41,649 bases of DNA from Micractinium sp. NFX-FRZ. Taxonomy: Eukaryota; Chlorophyta; Trebouxiophyceae; Chlorellales; Chlorellaceae. The notes beneath the pieces are model-generated. The model was not told the DNA's origin and did not search any database. It saw only the letters and a list, made by a program, of their open reading frames with translations. The DNA is taken from assembly GCA_029339195.1 (NCBI GenBank), contig JAPTJF010000519.1:1-41649 (forward strand). The letters are read 5' to 3'. This document shows, piece after piece, positions 20,699-37,098 of the stretch (position 1 is the stretch's first letter; each line of letters starts with the position of its first letter). The translations under genes and the position numbers were made by a program.

Positions 20699-21615
20699 GC
20701 GTGCCGCCGCTGGCGGGTGCTCCGCCACACCCAGGGAAGGGCACTGCAGGGAGGAGGAGCAGCGCCGTGCCAGGGCGCCGCACCGAGCACATCTTGCCGT
20801 GCTGCGTGCCGCCTCACACGCCGCGCTCCCTCCCTGCCCATAGACCACTAGCCCCGCCCCACCCCTCTCACCGCGCCCCCGCTTCCTGTGCCATACCCCT
20901 CCCCGACACACACCTGAATGACCTCAGCGCGCACAGCACTGCAGCGCCCGCTCCCACTGCCCCCTTCTGATGCTCCTACGGTACTAGTACCCACCTCCTT
21001 CACCCCCACGTCAGCTTGCGCCCCATCCCGTGCATCTGCACATGCACCCGCACATGCACCCGCGTGGCACTCGCTTTCCCTCTCCAGCCCCGCCTTCCTC
21101 CTAACCCCCATCCTTCCCCTTGCCCCCCTCCCCTGCTAACGCCTCCCTCCTGTCCCTCTGCGCGTGCCCAAGTGTGCACGCCCCATCTTTCTCTTTCCAC
21201 GGGTGCACGCGTGCCGCACGGCCTCCTGCCAATATTTCGAAACCAAGCAAAGCAGCGCTGCGCCTGCCGGCGGGACCCTTGAGCCCAACCAACTGTCTGC
21301 AATTTCAACCTTTGCCACTCAAGCACGCCCGTCACAGCAGCCACCGTGCACACGAGGAGGTCCATCCAGGAGGATGATGGAAGTGAGACTAGGAAGCACT
21401 GCAGGCGGTGCTGCGCCAGCTGTCAAGGGAGAAGTTGGGCAGGGGCCTTCTCAACCCAACACTGCAGTTCATAGCACGTTGGCATCATAAAGCGACCCGC
21501 CAGCGGCAAGCTGCATCGCTTGCGCACAGTGGCCGCTCCTCGGATTGGGCCTGCGCCCGAGTTGACCGGCTCCGCAGGGCCCCGGCACGGGGCAGGAGGC
21601 GTGCGAGAGCCATGC
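20699..21615. other. Intergenic between kinase and ankyrin genes
   Basis: The kinase 3' side and ankyrin-gene 5' side. Pyrimidine-rich to about 21160, with a short repeat CACATGCACCCG near 21047-21064. No coding exon supported. An in-frame extension of the ankyrin ORF upstream of its first ATG exists from 21520 but has no ATG. Confidence 0.45.
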
Positions 21616-23416
21616 ATGATGTCGCAGCCCGCGGCCGACGCAGCTAGGCTGAAGCAGCTGCTGGCCGAGGCGCGGTCCCGCTGCTGCCGCCCGGGCGGCG
21701 GAGGGGTGCTGACCGGTGCTGCCACAGAACCCTCAGCACTGCAGCCTGCGTCTGGGACCCACGAGCAGCCACCCAGATCTGCAGGAGGAGCAGCCACAAG
21801 CAAGCAAGCGGCTGCCAGGCCTCGCTCCGCCGGCAGGGCGCCAAAGCTCGGTGCACCCACGCGGCCTACGTCACTGCAGCCTGCTGCCGGGGGCCAAGAG
21901 CAGCCGCCGTCTGCAGCAACGGGAGCCGCAGCAAGCAATGCACTGCCTGCCAGGCCGCGATTCGCAGCGAGGGAACCGCCTGCCAGGCGGGCACCGCCAC
22001 CTGGAGGCCGGCAAGCGGGGCGGCAGCACGCCAGCGCAACAGAGGTTCAAGCGGTGGCGGCCCGCACAGCAGCAGCAGTGCCTGATGCATCAAAGTATGC
22101 AACACACAGGGAGCCAATGGCTCAATTGGACGCAGCGGACTGGCAAGTGCTGGAGTTGCTGCAGGCGGCAGCAGAGGCGGCGGACCCCTGGGAGGGTGTG
22201 CGGCAGCGTGGCATGGCGCCGCCCAGGGGCCATGCCCGCACCTGGCAGCGGCAGCAGCAGCAGCAGCGGCAGGTGCACAGCGGACGCCATGGCAGCTTGC
22301 ACAGCAGCCGCTACAGCCAGCCACCTGGGAGAGTGCGGCAGCAGCCGCTGTCGCCGCTGGCACGCCAGCTGGCAGCGCTGCGGCGGAGCGCGGGTCAAGC
22401 AGCGGGCGGCGGTGCTGGCGGGGGCGGGGCAGAGGTGGAGCTGGCGGGGATGCCCGTGCCCGAATCTGGCCTGGCGCCCCCAAAGCAGCACAGCAGCACC
22501 GTGAGCCTGCTGGTCCCACAAGAGCTGCTGGCTGAGGCAGCCCAGGAGGCGGCGGCAGAGGCAGCGGAGGCGCGCCGACGCAGCAGCAGCAGCAGCAGAG
22601 GCGCCCCTGCGCTACCGCCGCCACAGGCCAACAGCCACCCGCAGCCATCTAATCTTCTTGTGCAGTCTGGTGGTGCCGCGGCCAGCAGTGGGCACGCATT
22701 GGAGGCTCAGGGCACCAAGGTGCTGGCTGCAGCTGCGGTGGAGGCCCAGCTTGAGGCGGCAGCGGCAGCAGAGCTGCAGGTGCTGGCAGCAGCCGACCTG
22801 CAGGCGGCGGCGGCGGCGGCCCGACTCGAGGCTGCTGCTGCCGAGCTGCGGGCGCACTGCTGGCATGGCAGGTGAGATAAGGAGAGATGCCGACAGAGGC
22901 AGTGCACGAGCTCGACTGCATGGGCAGTAAGCCCGGCCGGCACGCTCACCGTGCAGGGCAGCCTTGCTGTGGGCGCGCATCGACCAACTGCCACTGGCTT
23001 CCCCTCCACCCTGCCGAGCGTCACCATGCAGGTATGACGAGGCGCGGCAGGTGCTACGGGAGGCGGGCGGGCAGTGGGCGCACTCCCTGCTGGCCGCCGG
23101 CGACGCCGCTGGGCGCACGCCCCTCATGCTGGCATGCTCCGGCGGGCACGGCAGGCTTGTGAAGCTGCTGCTGCGCAAAGGCGCTGCCATTGATGCACGG
23201 GATGCGCAGGGCAACACGGCGCTGCTGCTGGCTGTGATGCACAGCCAGCGGGCGGTGGCGCGGCACCTGCTAGAGTGTGGTGCGGATGCGAGCAGGCGCA
23301 ACGCGGCGGGCGTGTGCGGCGCAGACCTGATTGCCGCATGGGCAGCACAGCAGCAAGGCGGCAGCGGCAGCGACGCTGGTGCCGGCAGCCGCGGCGGCGG
23401 TGGTGACAACGGCTAG
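21616..23416 (+). CDS. Low-complexity protein with C-terminal ankyrin repeats
   Basis: Two exons, 21616-22871 and 23032-23416, giving 546 aa. The start is the first of two adjacent ATGs (MMSQPAADAARLKQLLAEAR). Residues 34-125 hold two copies of a 45-residue unit (…LQPASGTHEQPP… and …LQPAAGGQEQPP…). The middle is Gln/Ala/Arg-rich with a basic SLHSSRYSQPPGRVRQQPLS stretch. Before the intron there is an Ala/Leu/Glu helix (VEAQLEAAAAAELQVLAAAD) that could be a coiled coil. Exon 2 gives two clear ankyrin repeats (GRTPLMLACSGGHGRLVKLL and GNTALLLAVMHSQRAVARHL) plus a partial third, then a Gly/Ser tail. Ankyrin repeats bind proteins, but no catalytic domain is seen. The protein is unlikely to be a shadow ORF because the splice joins two frames into a coherent domain. 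Confidence 0.72.
21715..21987 (+). repeat. 135-bp in-frame tandem duplication in the ankyrin gene
   Basis: Two adjacent protein-level copies of about 45 residues start at Gly34 and Gly79, sharing LQPA-x2-G-x-EQPP, G-AA-S and ARPR. The frame is kept, so the duplication lengthened the protein. Confidence 0.75.
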
Positions 23417-23947
23417 GGAGATGGGCAGGCATCCGCCTCTTACCGCCCTGGGCAGCGTGACGCACAGCGTGGTGCAGCCGTGGCAGCAGCAGGTGCTTTT
23501 TACAGTGCTGGCAAGTAAACATCTCTTCACTTTATGTTTCATATTCAGGCCAGGTCGGGAACAGACAGACGCCTCTCAAGAGGGCTGCGTAAGTGCGGCT
23601 CGCAGCGGGCCATTCATTGCGTTGGTGCAGCTGGGAGCGCGGGGGAAAAGACACGCGCTGCCGCGGCCATGGGGGGAGGGCAGTAGGGAAGAAAGGAGGC
23701 GGGCTAGAAAGAGGGGTGGAGCAGACAACGCAGTACACACATGCACACAGCAGAAAGAGGGGGGACACCGGACTGGGACTCCAGATGAGCACTGACGGAA
23801 AGGGGAGCATGGAACAAACGGGACGCGGCGGGTGCAGAGCGCAAACCAAACCGATGCGGCAGGCAGGGCGGGACGCAGCCTGCCCTGCGTTAGCTCATCA
23901 CTTATTTAGTTCGGCGCGGTGCGCCTCGTGTCCCCCTGCCAAGCCCC
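23417..23947. other. Intergenic between convergent ankyrin and HDR genes
   Basis: Shared 3' region. TTACA at about 23500-23504 reads TGTAA on the minus strand, the green-algal poly(A) signal, but it lies 445 nt past the HDR stop. No coding exon. Confidence 0.45.
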
Positions 23948-26900
23948 TCACTCCTCAGCGTGCGCCTCCTTCTTGACCGAGGTCTTGCGGGGGGCGATGC
24001 CGCTGAAGGAGGGGTCCTTGATACGGAACACGCGGTCCAGCACATCCTCCACTGCAGAAGCGAGGGGAAGAAGCGTCTGGGTTTTAGACCGTGCTATAGT
24101 GTCAGGTAACGGGAGGGGTCCTTGATGCGGAACACGTGGTCCAGCACATCCTCCACTGCAGAAGCGAGGCGGAACAGCGAAGCAAGGGGAAATAGCGTCT
24201 TGGTTTTTGATAGTGCTCTACTGTGTCTGGTGAAGGGAGGGGGGTCCCTTGGTGCACGACACGCGGCCCGGCTCATCCATCAGCCGCAATAGGGAGGGCA
24301 AAACCGCCGCTCATTGATGTGAAAGGGGGAGGGAAGGAGGCATGCAGGCATGCAGGCACGCGGTGTGTGCGTGTGTGGATGGGGGCCCCTCCCGCTTCGC
24401 CCCCTGCCCCCACTGCCCCACTCACCGGCCTTGTCGGGCGTGGAGGCTCCGGAGGTGACGCCGAGGACGATGGGCCCCTCGGGCAGCCAGTTCTCAGTCT
24501 CAACCAGCTCGCCGTGCGCCAGCTTGTGGGTGACCTGCTTGGGGCAGTACAAGGCAGACAGTGCACGTACAGGTGAGTGCGAGGGAGCGGTACATTCTGA
24601 GTCTCAACCAGCCTGCCATGCGCCAGCATAGGAGGCCCGCGGAGCAAAGTCGCCAGCATGTGGGCGACCTGCCAGTGATGTGGGGCAGGGGCGGTGGGAA
24701 ACAAGGCTCTGGTGTGTGCCGTGACGACGTGTGCAAGTGGCACGTGCGCTGGCGGTTCGGGCTTGGACATTCATGCTGGCCGTCCCTTTGGGGCACCTTG
24801 ATGTGTTTCAGGATGAGCAATGCACGACGTGCATGCTGAGCCCCCGCGCACCTTGTTGGCCCCCACGTCGATGCGCGCCGCCGAGTCCACCCAGAAGGAG
24901 GGGATGTCCTTCATCTCCCCAATCTCCTGCAACAAGTAACAGGGCAGCACGGGAGCATGCAGCCAGCTGGGTGAGCACAGAGGAAGGAGTACTGCGCAAA
25001 ACGCATGGCTGCACCTGCCAGCCCTCTGCAGCATCTCTGCCGGAGGGCAGCCAAGCCGCTCCCGACCGTAGCAAGCGCCCCAACCGCGTGCACAAGCCAC
25101 GGCCCGCTGCACCCGCCGCACCCACCTGCAGGTGCGATGTGTTTGAGGAGTTGAAGCCTCCCACCACCAGCATCATGTCGATGCCCTCCGGGGTGCCCTG
25201 CGCCCCCGTCAGGTTGTACACCGCGTCCTGGCGCTCCTGCAGGGAGGGAGGGAGGGGTGCATGGAAGGGCGGGGGCATGTTCGATCACAAGCACGATGAA
25301 ACACAGCAAAAACAACAGTGCAGGTCACGTTTTACAGGTCAAGTTGATACACCTCGCCCTGGCGCTCCTGCAGGGAGGGAGGGATGCGTGGAAGAGCGGG
25401 CACGGAGCATGTCACAGCACGCGTTTGATGCATGGACGAATCCACCATCCCAGCGGCAGATGGTGCGCACAGCCATTGGGCGCTGCCTGCGCGCCCCGCC
25501 CCACCACCACGGCCGGTTCACCGCAGTGCCACGCTGCCCTCCTGCCTGCATGGCGCCGCGGAATCTGCATGCGTCTCCTACCGCCCTCGACGCCACCAGC
25601 CCTCTGCCAACAACCGCCCGCCTATGAGGAAAGCGTGCTTGCCTGCGTGGCGTCGCAGATGGTGTCCATGATCATGAAGCGCTGCGCCAGCTCAGCGGGG
25701 CCGTACTTCTTCAGCTGCGTCTTCTCCAGCAGCTTGCCAATCGCCTCAGTCTCGCCCTGCGCGCACGGTCAAACAGAAATCCATGTCAGCACAGGTAAGT
25801 AGATGCTGAACATAGTAAGCATGCATCAAGTTGTGCGGATGCCCCGCATTTGCAGCTGCACCCGCCCACCTACACTGCATTGCACGCACACAGTGGTCCG
25901 GTTGGCCGCCGCCCCCGCACAGCTGTCCCTCCCCCCCCCATTCTTCAACTTAGCCTCCCATGGCCTCGTGATAACAACATAATAAAAACATAATAAAAAC
26001 AGCAGGCCCCCCGCGTCACCTTGAGCATGGTGGTCTGGTTGGCCATGCCGATGCGCTCCAGGTCGCGCTCAGGGTCAAAGCCCTCGCTCATGGCGTTCTT
26101 GTTGAACGTGGAAAGGAACTCCTGTCAAAGCGGGGGCGGAGATGAGAGGGAGAGGGTGCTGGGGTGGGGGTTTGGAAGGGTTGTCCCGCCCCGGCGGCAG
26201 GCACAGCACGGCATGGCCAGGCACAAGCAGGCTCATCTTGCGGTGCCGCCTCCGCCCGGCACACCCCTGCTTGGGCATTCAGTTGCACGCAACCTTGCCG
26301 CCCCCCGTCTGTGTAGAGAGGGGTCAACTGAGTGGACCAAAAGCCGGGGGGCACATGGGACCTCACCTCGCGGTCGCCGCCGTTCAGAATGTAGTTGCAC
26401 ACATACTCTGCCTGCTTCAGGTCCTTCACAATCAGGTAGGTGCCTGCAGGGTGGGAGGAGGTGGGAGCACAGAGCGGGGTGCACAGGTGGGAGGGAGAGG
26501 CAGAGGGCAGGTGGAGGGGAGGTGGGGAAGCAACACACGCAGGGAGGCTGGCGCTAGGAGGGCATGGGGGAGGGGTGCGCGCTGCGGCAGCAGCTTGGCA
26601 TGCACCCTTCCCACATAACCAGCTGGCCACGTGCCTTTTTGATCAAGCCCGTTCCGGCACACGTTTGAAGCACACGGCACACGTTTGAAGCACACGTTTG
26701 AAGCTTCCCACTTCCCACCCCACTTGCCCACGCACCACACCCCCTGCTTGCCCACTCACCCGCAAACGAGGCGGTGGCGATGGTCTCCTCGTGCTCCCAC
26801 TTGCCGTGGATGATGGAGGTGTGCCCCTTGCGCGTCTGGTTGTCCACAGCGTTCCACACCTTGCTGCACGGCGGAGGCAGGGTGGGAGGGGAGGGAAGTG

Positions 26901-28884
26901 GGCAACGGTTGGGGCGAACGCGTGCCCTGCAGGCCTGGTGGTCCCACAGCAGCTGCATGGCAGGCCACGCCCTCCCTCCCTCCCTGATGCATTCACTGTG
27001 CAACGGAGGGAGTTGTAACACATGTGCCGTGCCGTTGCCGCACCCGGCCGGTGGGGCAGCGGGTGCCCTCAGCTACGTGCAGACCCCCACAGCCACACAC
27101 CCCTGCGGCCCTCCCCGCCACTACAGGGCACATGCTGTGCCCGTGCCGCACCTGACCCAGGGGCAGGTGGTGTCCACGATCTGCACCTGCCGGTCGTTCA
27201 GCAGGCGCAGCTCTTGCACGCTGGCGCCAAAGGCGGGCAGGATGACCACCTGCGGGGCACAAGAGAAGGGTGGTACGCAGGGCGGGGTGTCAGGGTTGCA
27301 CGTGCACAGGTTGTGCGCTGCCAGGCCCCGCACACCCAGTCGGGGGTGCCAGGCGTCCATGCACAAGTGAGGAGCCAGCACGCCAGCGGGGCACCAAACC
27401 AGCTGTGCCTTGCCATGGCGGCTGCCAGTGCTGCAACCTCCAATGCCCTGCATCACCACAGAGTACACATTGGACTTGAACGAAAAACCTACTCATGCAT
27501 TATAATTCATAGAACCCACCTCCCCGGACTTGACGTTGCTAAAGTCCTTCTCCCCGTCGGCGTTCATGTCGATGAACTGAACATCCATCTCCTTGAGCCG
27601 CTGGTTCACGCCTGCACCAGGGGGGTGAGGGGCGCAGCAGGCGCAGCAGGGGCGCAGCAGGGTCAGCGGTGGTGAGCTTCTGAGTGCATGCATGACGCAA
27701 CCCGCGGAGGTGGGTGGGGTGGAGGGCCTGCAGGCAGCAGAGTGGGCATGAGGTGCGGCTGCGACAGGGACGGCAGAGAGAGGCTGCTGCGACCATGGCA
27801 GCGGCACCACCGCGACTTGCCCAGAGGCTGCACCCCATCCCTCCTTGCAACGAGGGCGACCTGCCTCCGCCCAGGTGTGCCCACTCCCAACAACCCGCCA
27901 AAACCTGGCGCGCAGCCCAGCATCCGCGTGCGCGTGCCCGCGCCCGCCCCCGTGTGCGCGTGCCCGCGCCCACCTGGGTTGTGGATGATTTCGTTAGTGA
28001 TGTGCAGGCGCTGGCCGGGGTATGCGGCGCGCGCCTCGTACGCCATCTGCACCGCGCGCTCCACGCCCCAGCAGAAGCCGTAGGCCTCGGCCAGCTTCAC
28101 CGTGACGTCGCCCTGGCGCCAGGCGTACCCCGTCTCCCGCATCTGCGCCACCAGGCCTGTGGTGGAGTAGCCCACGCCGTGCTCCTCCATCAGCTGCGCC
28201 GGGGCCGGGTGGGTGGTGCAGCAGCAGCAGCGGCAGCAGGAAGAGGAGGGGTGTCAGGAGCCAGGGGCGGGCACGGTGTGGTGGGATGCTTGGAAGAGGG
28301 ACGAGGGCAGAGGAGGGCTACCCGCGGTCGTTCTCATCCCAAAGGCGGCGGTGGGCTTGCCCTGCCGCAGGGGTTCCAACGTGGCTGGACATGGAATGGG
28401 CGTTGGAACCAGGACAAGTGCTGTCGAGCGATGAAGCGGGAAGCATGCAGTCATGCAGCCACCCCGGGCCCCTCCATGAGCAGCGGCAAGCTTTCTGTGT
28501 GCTGCAAGAGATGCCGGCACCAGCAACCGCAATTCAACACATCACATGAGAGGATCCCTGGAGAAAGGAATGCTGCATGCCAACCTGCAGGGAGTCTGGG
28601 TCGTTCGAGGGCTTGCGGGTGTAGCGGCCCGTGGTGTTGAGCGAGCGGCGGAACGCGCGCGCATCAAACCCCTCCCGGCCATCAGCGGCCCCCGACCGGT
28701 CGGCCGCGCGCTCCAGCACATCCTTGGCCGCGCTGCTGCTGCTGCTGCTGCTGGGCGCGGCGGAGGCCTGCACCGAGCGCCGCTGCCGCTGTGGCGCCGC
28801 CGCCGCCGCCGCGCGGCGGGCGGGTGCCGCCGCGCTGCTGCTGCAGCTGCCGGCCGCCCGGTGTGCGCTCGCCGTGGCCTGCAT
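23948..28884 (-). CDS. HDR: 4-hydroxy-3-methylbut-2-enyl diphosphate reductase (HDR/IspH), plastidial
   Basis: Twelve exons: 28884-28585, 28193-27974, 27611-27520, 27249-27152, 26863-26760, 26443-26367, 26121-26020, 25756-25643, 25236-25126, 24926-24852, 24534-24426, 24051-23948, giving 501 aa with all phases closing. HDR is the last MEP-pathway enzyme. It reduces HMBPP to IPP and DMAPP with a 4Fe-4S cluster in the plastid. Cluster ligands are Cys141 ([12 protein letters not shown]), Cys233 ([10 protein letters not shown]) and Cys365 ([12 protein letters not shown]). Substrate-pocket signatures are TNEIIHNP (His171) and HGKWEHEET. Residues 1 to about 60 are Ala/Ser/Arg-rich, as in a chloroplast transit peptide. 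The central region ([20 protein letters not shown]) is the plant-type sequence. Intron 8 uses a GC donor (CAG-GCAAGC). HSP60 lies head-to-head upstream. A near-perfect copy of the last exon's start lies in intron 11. Confidence 0.97.
24012..24290 (-). repeat. Tandem echoes of the HDR terminal exon
   Basis: The start of exon 12 with its acceptor (24012-24066) is copied at 24114-24169 with only a couple of differences in the coding part, and again, heavily decayed, at about 24235-24280. The spacer AAGCGTCTGGGTTTTAGACC and AATAGCGTCTTGGTTTTTGA also matches, so whole units of roughly 100-125 bp are tandem copies. Confidence 0.92.
24094..24155 (-). other. Possible alternative terminal exon of HDR
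   Basis: The first echo keeps TTCTGCAG and the right phase. If used in place of exon 12 it would read [20 protein letters not shown] and stop at 24094-24096, giving a 487-aa protein. The copy ends inside intron 11 before the true exon. Whether it is spliced or polyadenylated is unknown. Confidence 0.35.
24490..24680 (-). repeat. Echo of HDR exon 11 start
   Basis: The exon 11 phrase (plus strand GTCTCAACCAGCTCGCCGTG, then CGCCAGCTTGTGGGTGACCT) recurs in the intron at about 24598-24672 as GTCTCAACCAGCCTGCCATG and CGCCAGCATGTGGGCGACCT, with about 30 extra bases between the two halves. Confidence 0.85.
25200..25380 (-). repeat. Echo of HDR exon 9 start
   Basis: Exon 9 begins GAGCGCCAGGACGCGGTGTA on the minus strand after CTGCAG (25236). 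The intron upstream holds a copy at about 25332-25376 reading GAGCGCCAGGGCGAGGTGTA, again after CTGCAG and with the frame still open ([10 protein letters not shown] against [10 protein letters not shown]). Confidence 0.88.
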
Positions 28885-29165
28885 CACTGCGCTCCGCGTT
28901 CAGGGGCAGAGCAGCTGATCAGGAGGGTGGGTGGGTCGCAGCGGGGAGGCGGGGAGGCGGAGGGCTGGGTGCGCAGGGGCCACTCAGATGGAGCTTGGCA
29001 AAATGCACGTGCGTCGGAGGTCGCAAGAGGCCCCATCCCCATTCGATCCCCATGACCTGGCAGGCAGCGTGCTGGCCTTCCTGAGCGCAGCACGCCGGCC
29101 TTCTGGAAGGGAGCGAGACTGCCCCGATCTCAGCGTCCTTGCAGTCGCTTCACAGAATTGGCAGC
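28885..29165. promoter_or_regulatory. Divergent HDR / HSP60 promoter region
   Basis: Only 281 bp lie between the two ATGs. TTCTGGAA at 29101-29108 is a TTCnnGAA core as in heat-shock elements, and TTCACAGAA lies at about 29149. GCACGTGC near 29006 is a G-box-like palindrome. These fit a heat-inducible chaperonin and possibly a light-responsive plastid gene, but the motifs are short. Confidence 0.45.
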
Positions 29166-35164
<5,999 letters not shown>

Positions 35165-35829
35165 GCAGACCCTGGGTCCAGCTGACGTACTTGAGAGCTG
35201 AGCAGGGCTAAGGGGGCGCGGATTGCGGCAGCCCCCACCTGGCCAACCAACCCACCAGCATGTCATCTTCAGAGAACACTCTGCCCCCGCGTTATTCCTG
35301 CCACCCCCCGCCACCTCAGCAGCACCCCTCCTTTCAGCATTCCTTGGCGGCAGCGCCCCCCGGTGCGGGGGCCCGCGCGCGGCAGAGCGGGCGCCCGCAC
35401 TTGCCTGCATGCGCACCGGCCGCCCGTGCTATGCCGGCGGCGCGCCGGCCGCACAGCAGGCGCCCCGCCCTCTCCTCATGTTGCGGGGCCGCCGGCACGG
35501 TTTCTACGTTTTGCACACACATTTGATTCCACATGACAAACGAATCAATCGCCCTCCTGCGATCTGTAAGCAGCGCAGCCAGCGGCGGGTCGGTGGGGCG
35601 GGCGGGGCAGGGTAAGGGGAGGAGGAAGGCGCGTCAGGCCAGGCCGGGGGTACGGGCCGAAAGCAGGTCACAAGGTGTAGAGCATGCATGGGGTGCGCAG
35701 CGAGCAATTCGAGCAATGAACGGGCAGGCAAGCAAGCAAGCAAACAGCAGGGGAAGATACAGGGGAACAGCGGTGGGTGGGACGCAGCGGAGCAGGCCAG
35801 CAGGCGGGCGGGCGCGCTGCCGGCGTGCG
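35165..35829. other. Intergenic between convergent HSP60 and TRAPPC6 genes
   Basis: No coding exon. CTGTAAGC at about 35566 contains the green-algal poly(A) signal TGTAA in the HSP60 sense, about 400 nt past its stop. Very GC-rich in 35340-35500. Confidence 0.5.
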
Positions 35830-37098
35830 CTACCGCTGCAGCCGCGCCGCCGCGCCCGCGCCGCCGCCCGCGCCATCGCCGCCCGCCGCCGCCGCTGAGA
35901 GCACCACTGTGAAGTCGACCTGCGGCAGGCTGGTGGCATCTGCCGTCACCGCACACTCCAGCCCCAGCTGGGAGAGCGCCCCTCGGATGATGGCGCACGG
36001 CAGCACCAGATAGTCTGCCGCCAACTCGTTCTTGGGCACGGCCGCTGGCAGGGCCTGCCCCAGCTGCGCGGGCATCTGGTTCTGGCTGAGCCGAATGAGC
36101 CACCGGAACTGCGTGTCCCGCAGCACAAAGGTGCCCCTGCCGAGGACGGGAAGGGAAGGGGAGGGAAGGGAGGGGGAGCGCTGGATCACTGGCAGGCAGG
36201 AAGTCAGGCAGGATGGAGCGCACTGGGATGGATGGGTTCCACGGCAAGCAAGGGGTGAACTGGTGGCGGTGTTTCTGCCAGGCAGAGAAGGTGGAGCACG
36301 CGGCAGCACACAGGTGCGGGCAGCACGGCTGTGCTGGGCAGGGCTTCCAAGGCTGCCGGGCCAGGCGGGCTGTAGGGGTGGCAGCGTGGGCCACCTGCTC
36401 ACCGGGCCGACCGCCGGCTGCTGTGCTGGCAGAGCATTGGTTGTCACCCCGCTGGCAATCCTAGTATGCCAATGCAAGCGGGGGGGTCGACCGCGCCGCC
36501 GCCCTCATCGCGCTCCGCACGTCTGCCGGCGCCTGCCACACGTCCGGCAGGGCAGCAGCTGGTGGCAGCACCCACCCAGCGCCCACCCGCCCAACGCACG
36601 CACCTGTGGTTTGTGCGCAGGTTGTCCACGCTCTTGCGGAACACCTCCCCCCAGAACTCCTTGCACACCCACTTCATCACTTCCAGCGCCTCGGTCAGCG
36701 GCGGGCGGTCGCGTGCGTAACGCTCCGCCAGCTGCCGCCCCACCCGCTCACCGACCGCGTCCAGCGCCGCCTGCAGGGAGGCAGGAGGGGTGTGTGTTGG
36801 GTGGGGGAGAGGGGCGCCGTGGGGCTTTGCAGCTGGCAATGGTGCAGCAGAGCGGCGGCAGAAGACGGCCTGCCCGCACTTGCGGCAGGTGGCGGCGGCC
36901 GGTGCAGGGCGGGCACAACGGCGCAGAAGAAGGAGCCCGATCTTTACGCTGGCGAGTTCAGCTGCTCAGGCTGCAGCAGCGAGCAGTACAGGCGCCAACC
37001 TGCAGCGATGGCCCTGTCAGCTGCTGCTGGTAGTGCCGCACAAGCTCCAGCGTCAGGTAGTCCACGCAGCTCTCTGCGCATTCCCGGCCTCTCCCCAT
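35830..37098 (-). CDS. TRAPPC6: TRAPP complex subunit 6 (Trs33/TRAPPC6)
   Basis: Three exons: 37098-37000, 36770-36604, 36136-35830, giving 190 aa with all phases closing. The N-terminus MGRGRECAESCVDYLTLELV matches the plant-type MGRE-x-ESCVD start. Diagnostic stretches follow: VGRQLAERYARDRP, EVMKWVCKEFWGEVFRKSVD, NLRTNHRGTFVLRDTQFRWL and LPCAIIRGALSQLGLECAVT. TRAPPC6 is a small subunit of the TRAPP tethering complex and Rab GEF, which acts in ER-Golgi and Golgi traffic and in autophagy. The body has the usual length. The Ala/Gly-rich end after VDFTVVLS (about 20 residues) is an extension. The insert QNQMPAQLGQALPAAVPKNE sits in a loop that also varies in plants. Start chosen because it reproduces the family N-terminus. 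Confidence 0.93.

Noticed and set aside
21866..23409. Two 260-residue minus-strand ORFs opposite the ankyrin gene
   Set aside because: They are Ala/Pro/Leu shadows. The plus strand gives ankyrin repeats across a proper splice.
26640..26705. CACACGTTTGAAGCA triple repeat in an HDR intron
   Set aside because: A genuine short tandem repeat, but it contains no exon or splice-site sequence, so it is not counted as an echo.
27921..27975. GCGTGCCCGCGCCC repeats in an HDR intron as an exon echo
   Set aside because: Low-complexity alternating sequence with no match to the flanking exon.
35566..35572. TGTAA as certain poly(A) signal for HSP60
   Set aside because: A five-base motif 400 nt from the stop cannot be asserted without 3'-end reads. 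It is mentioned only as a possibility.
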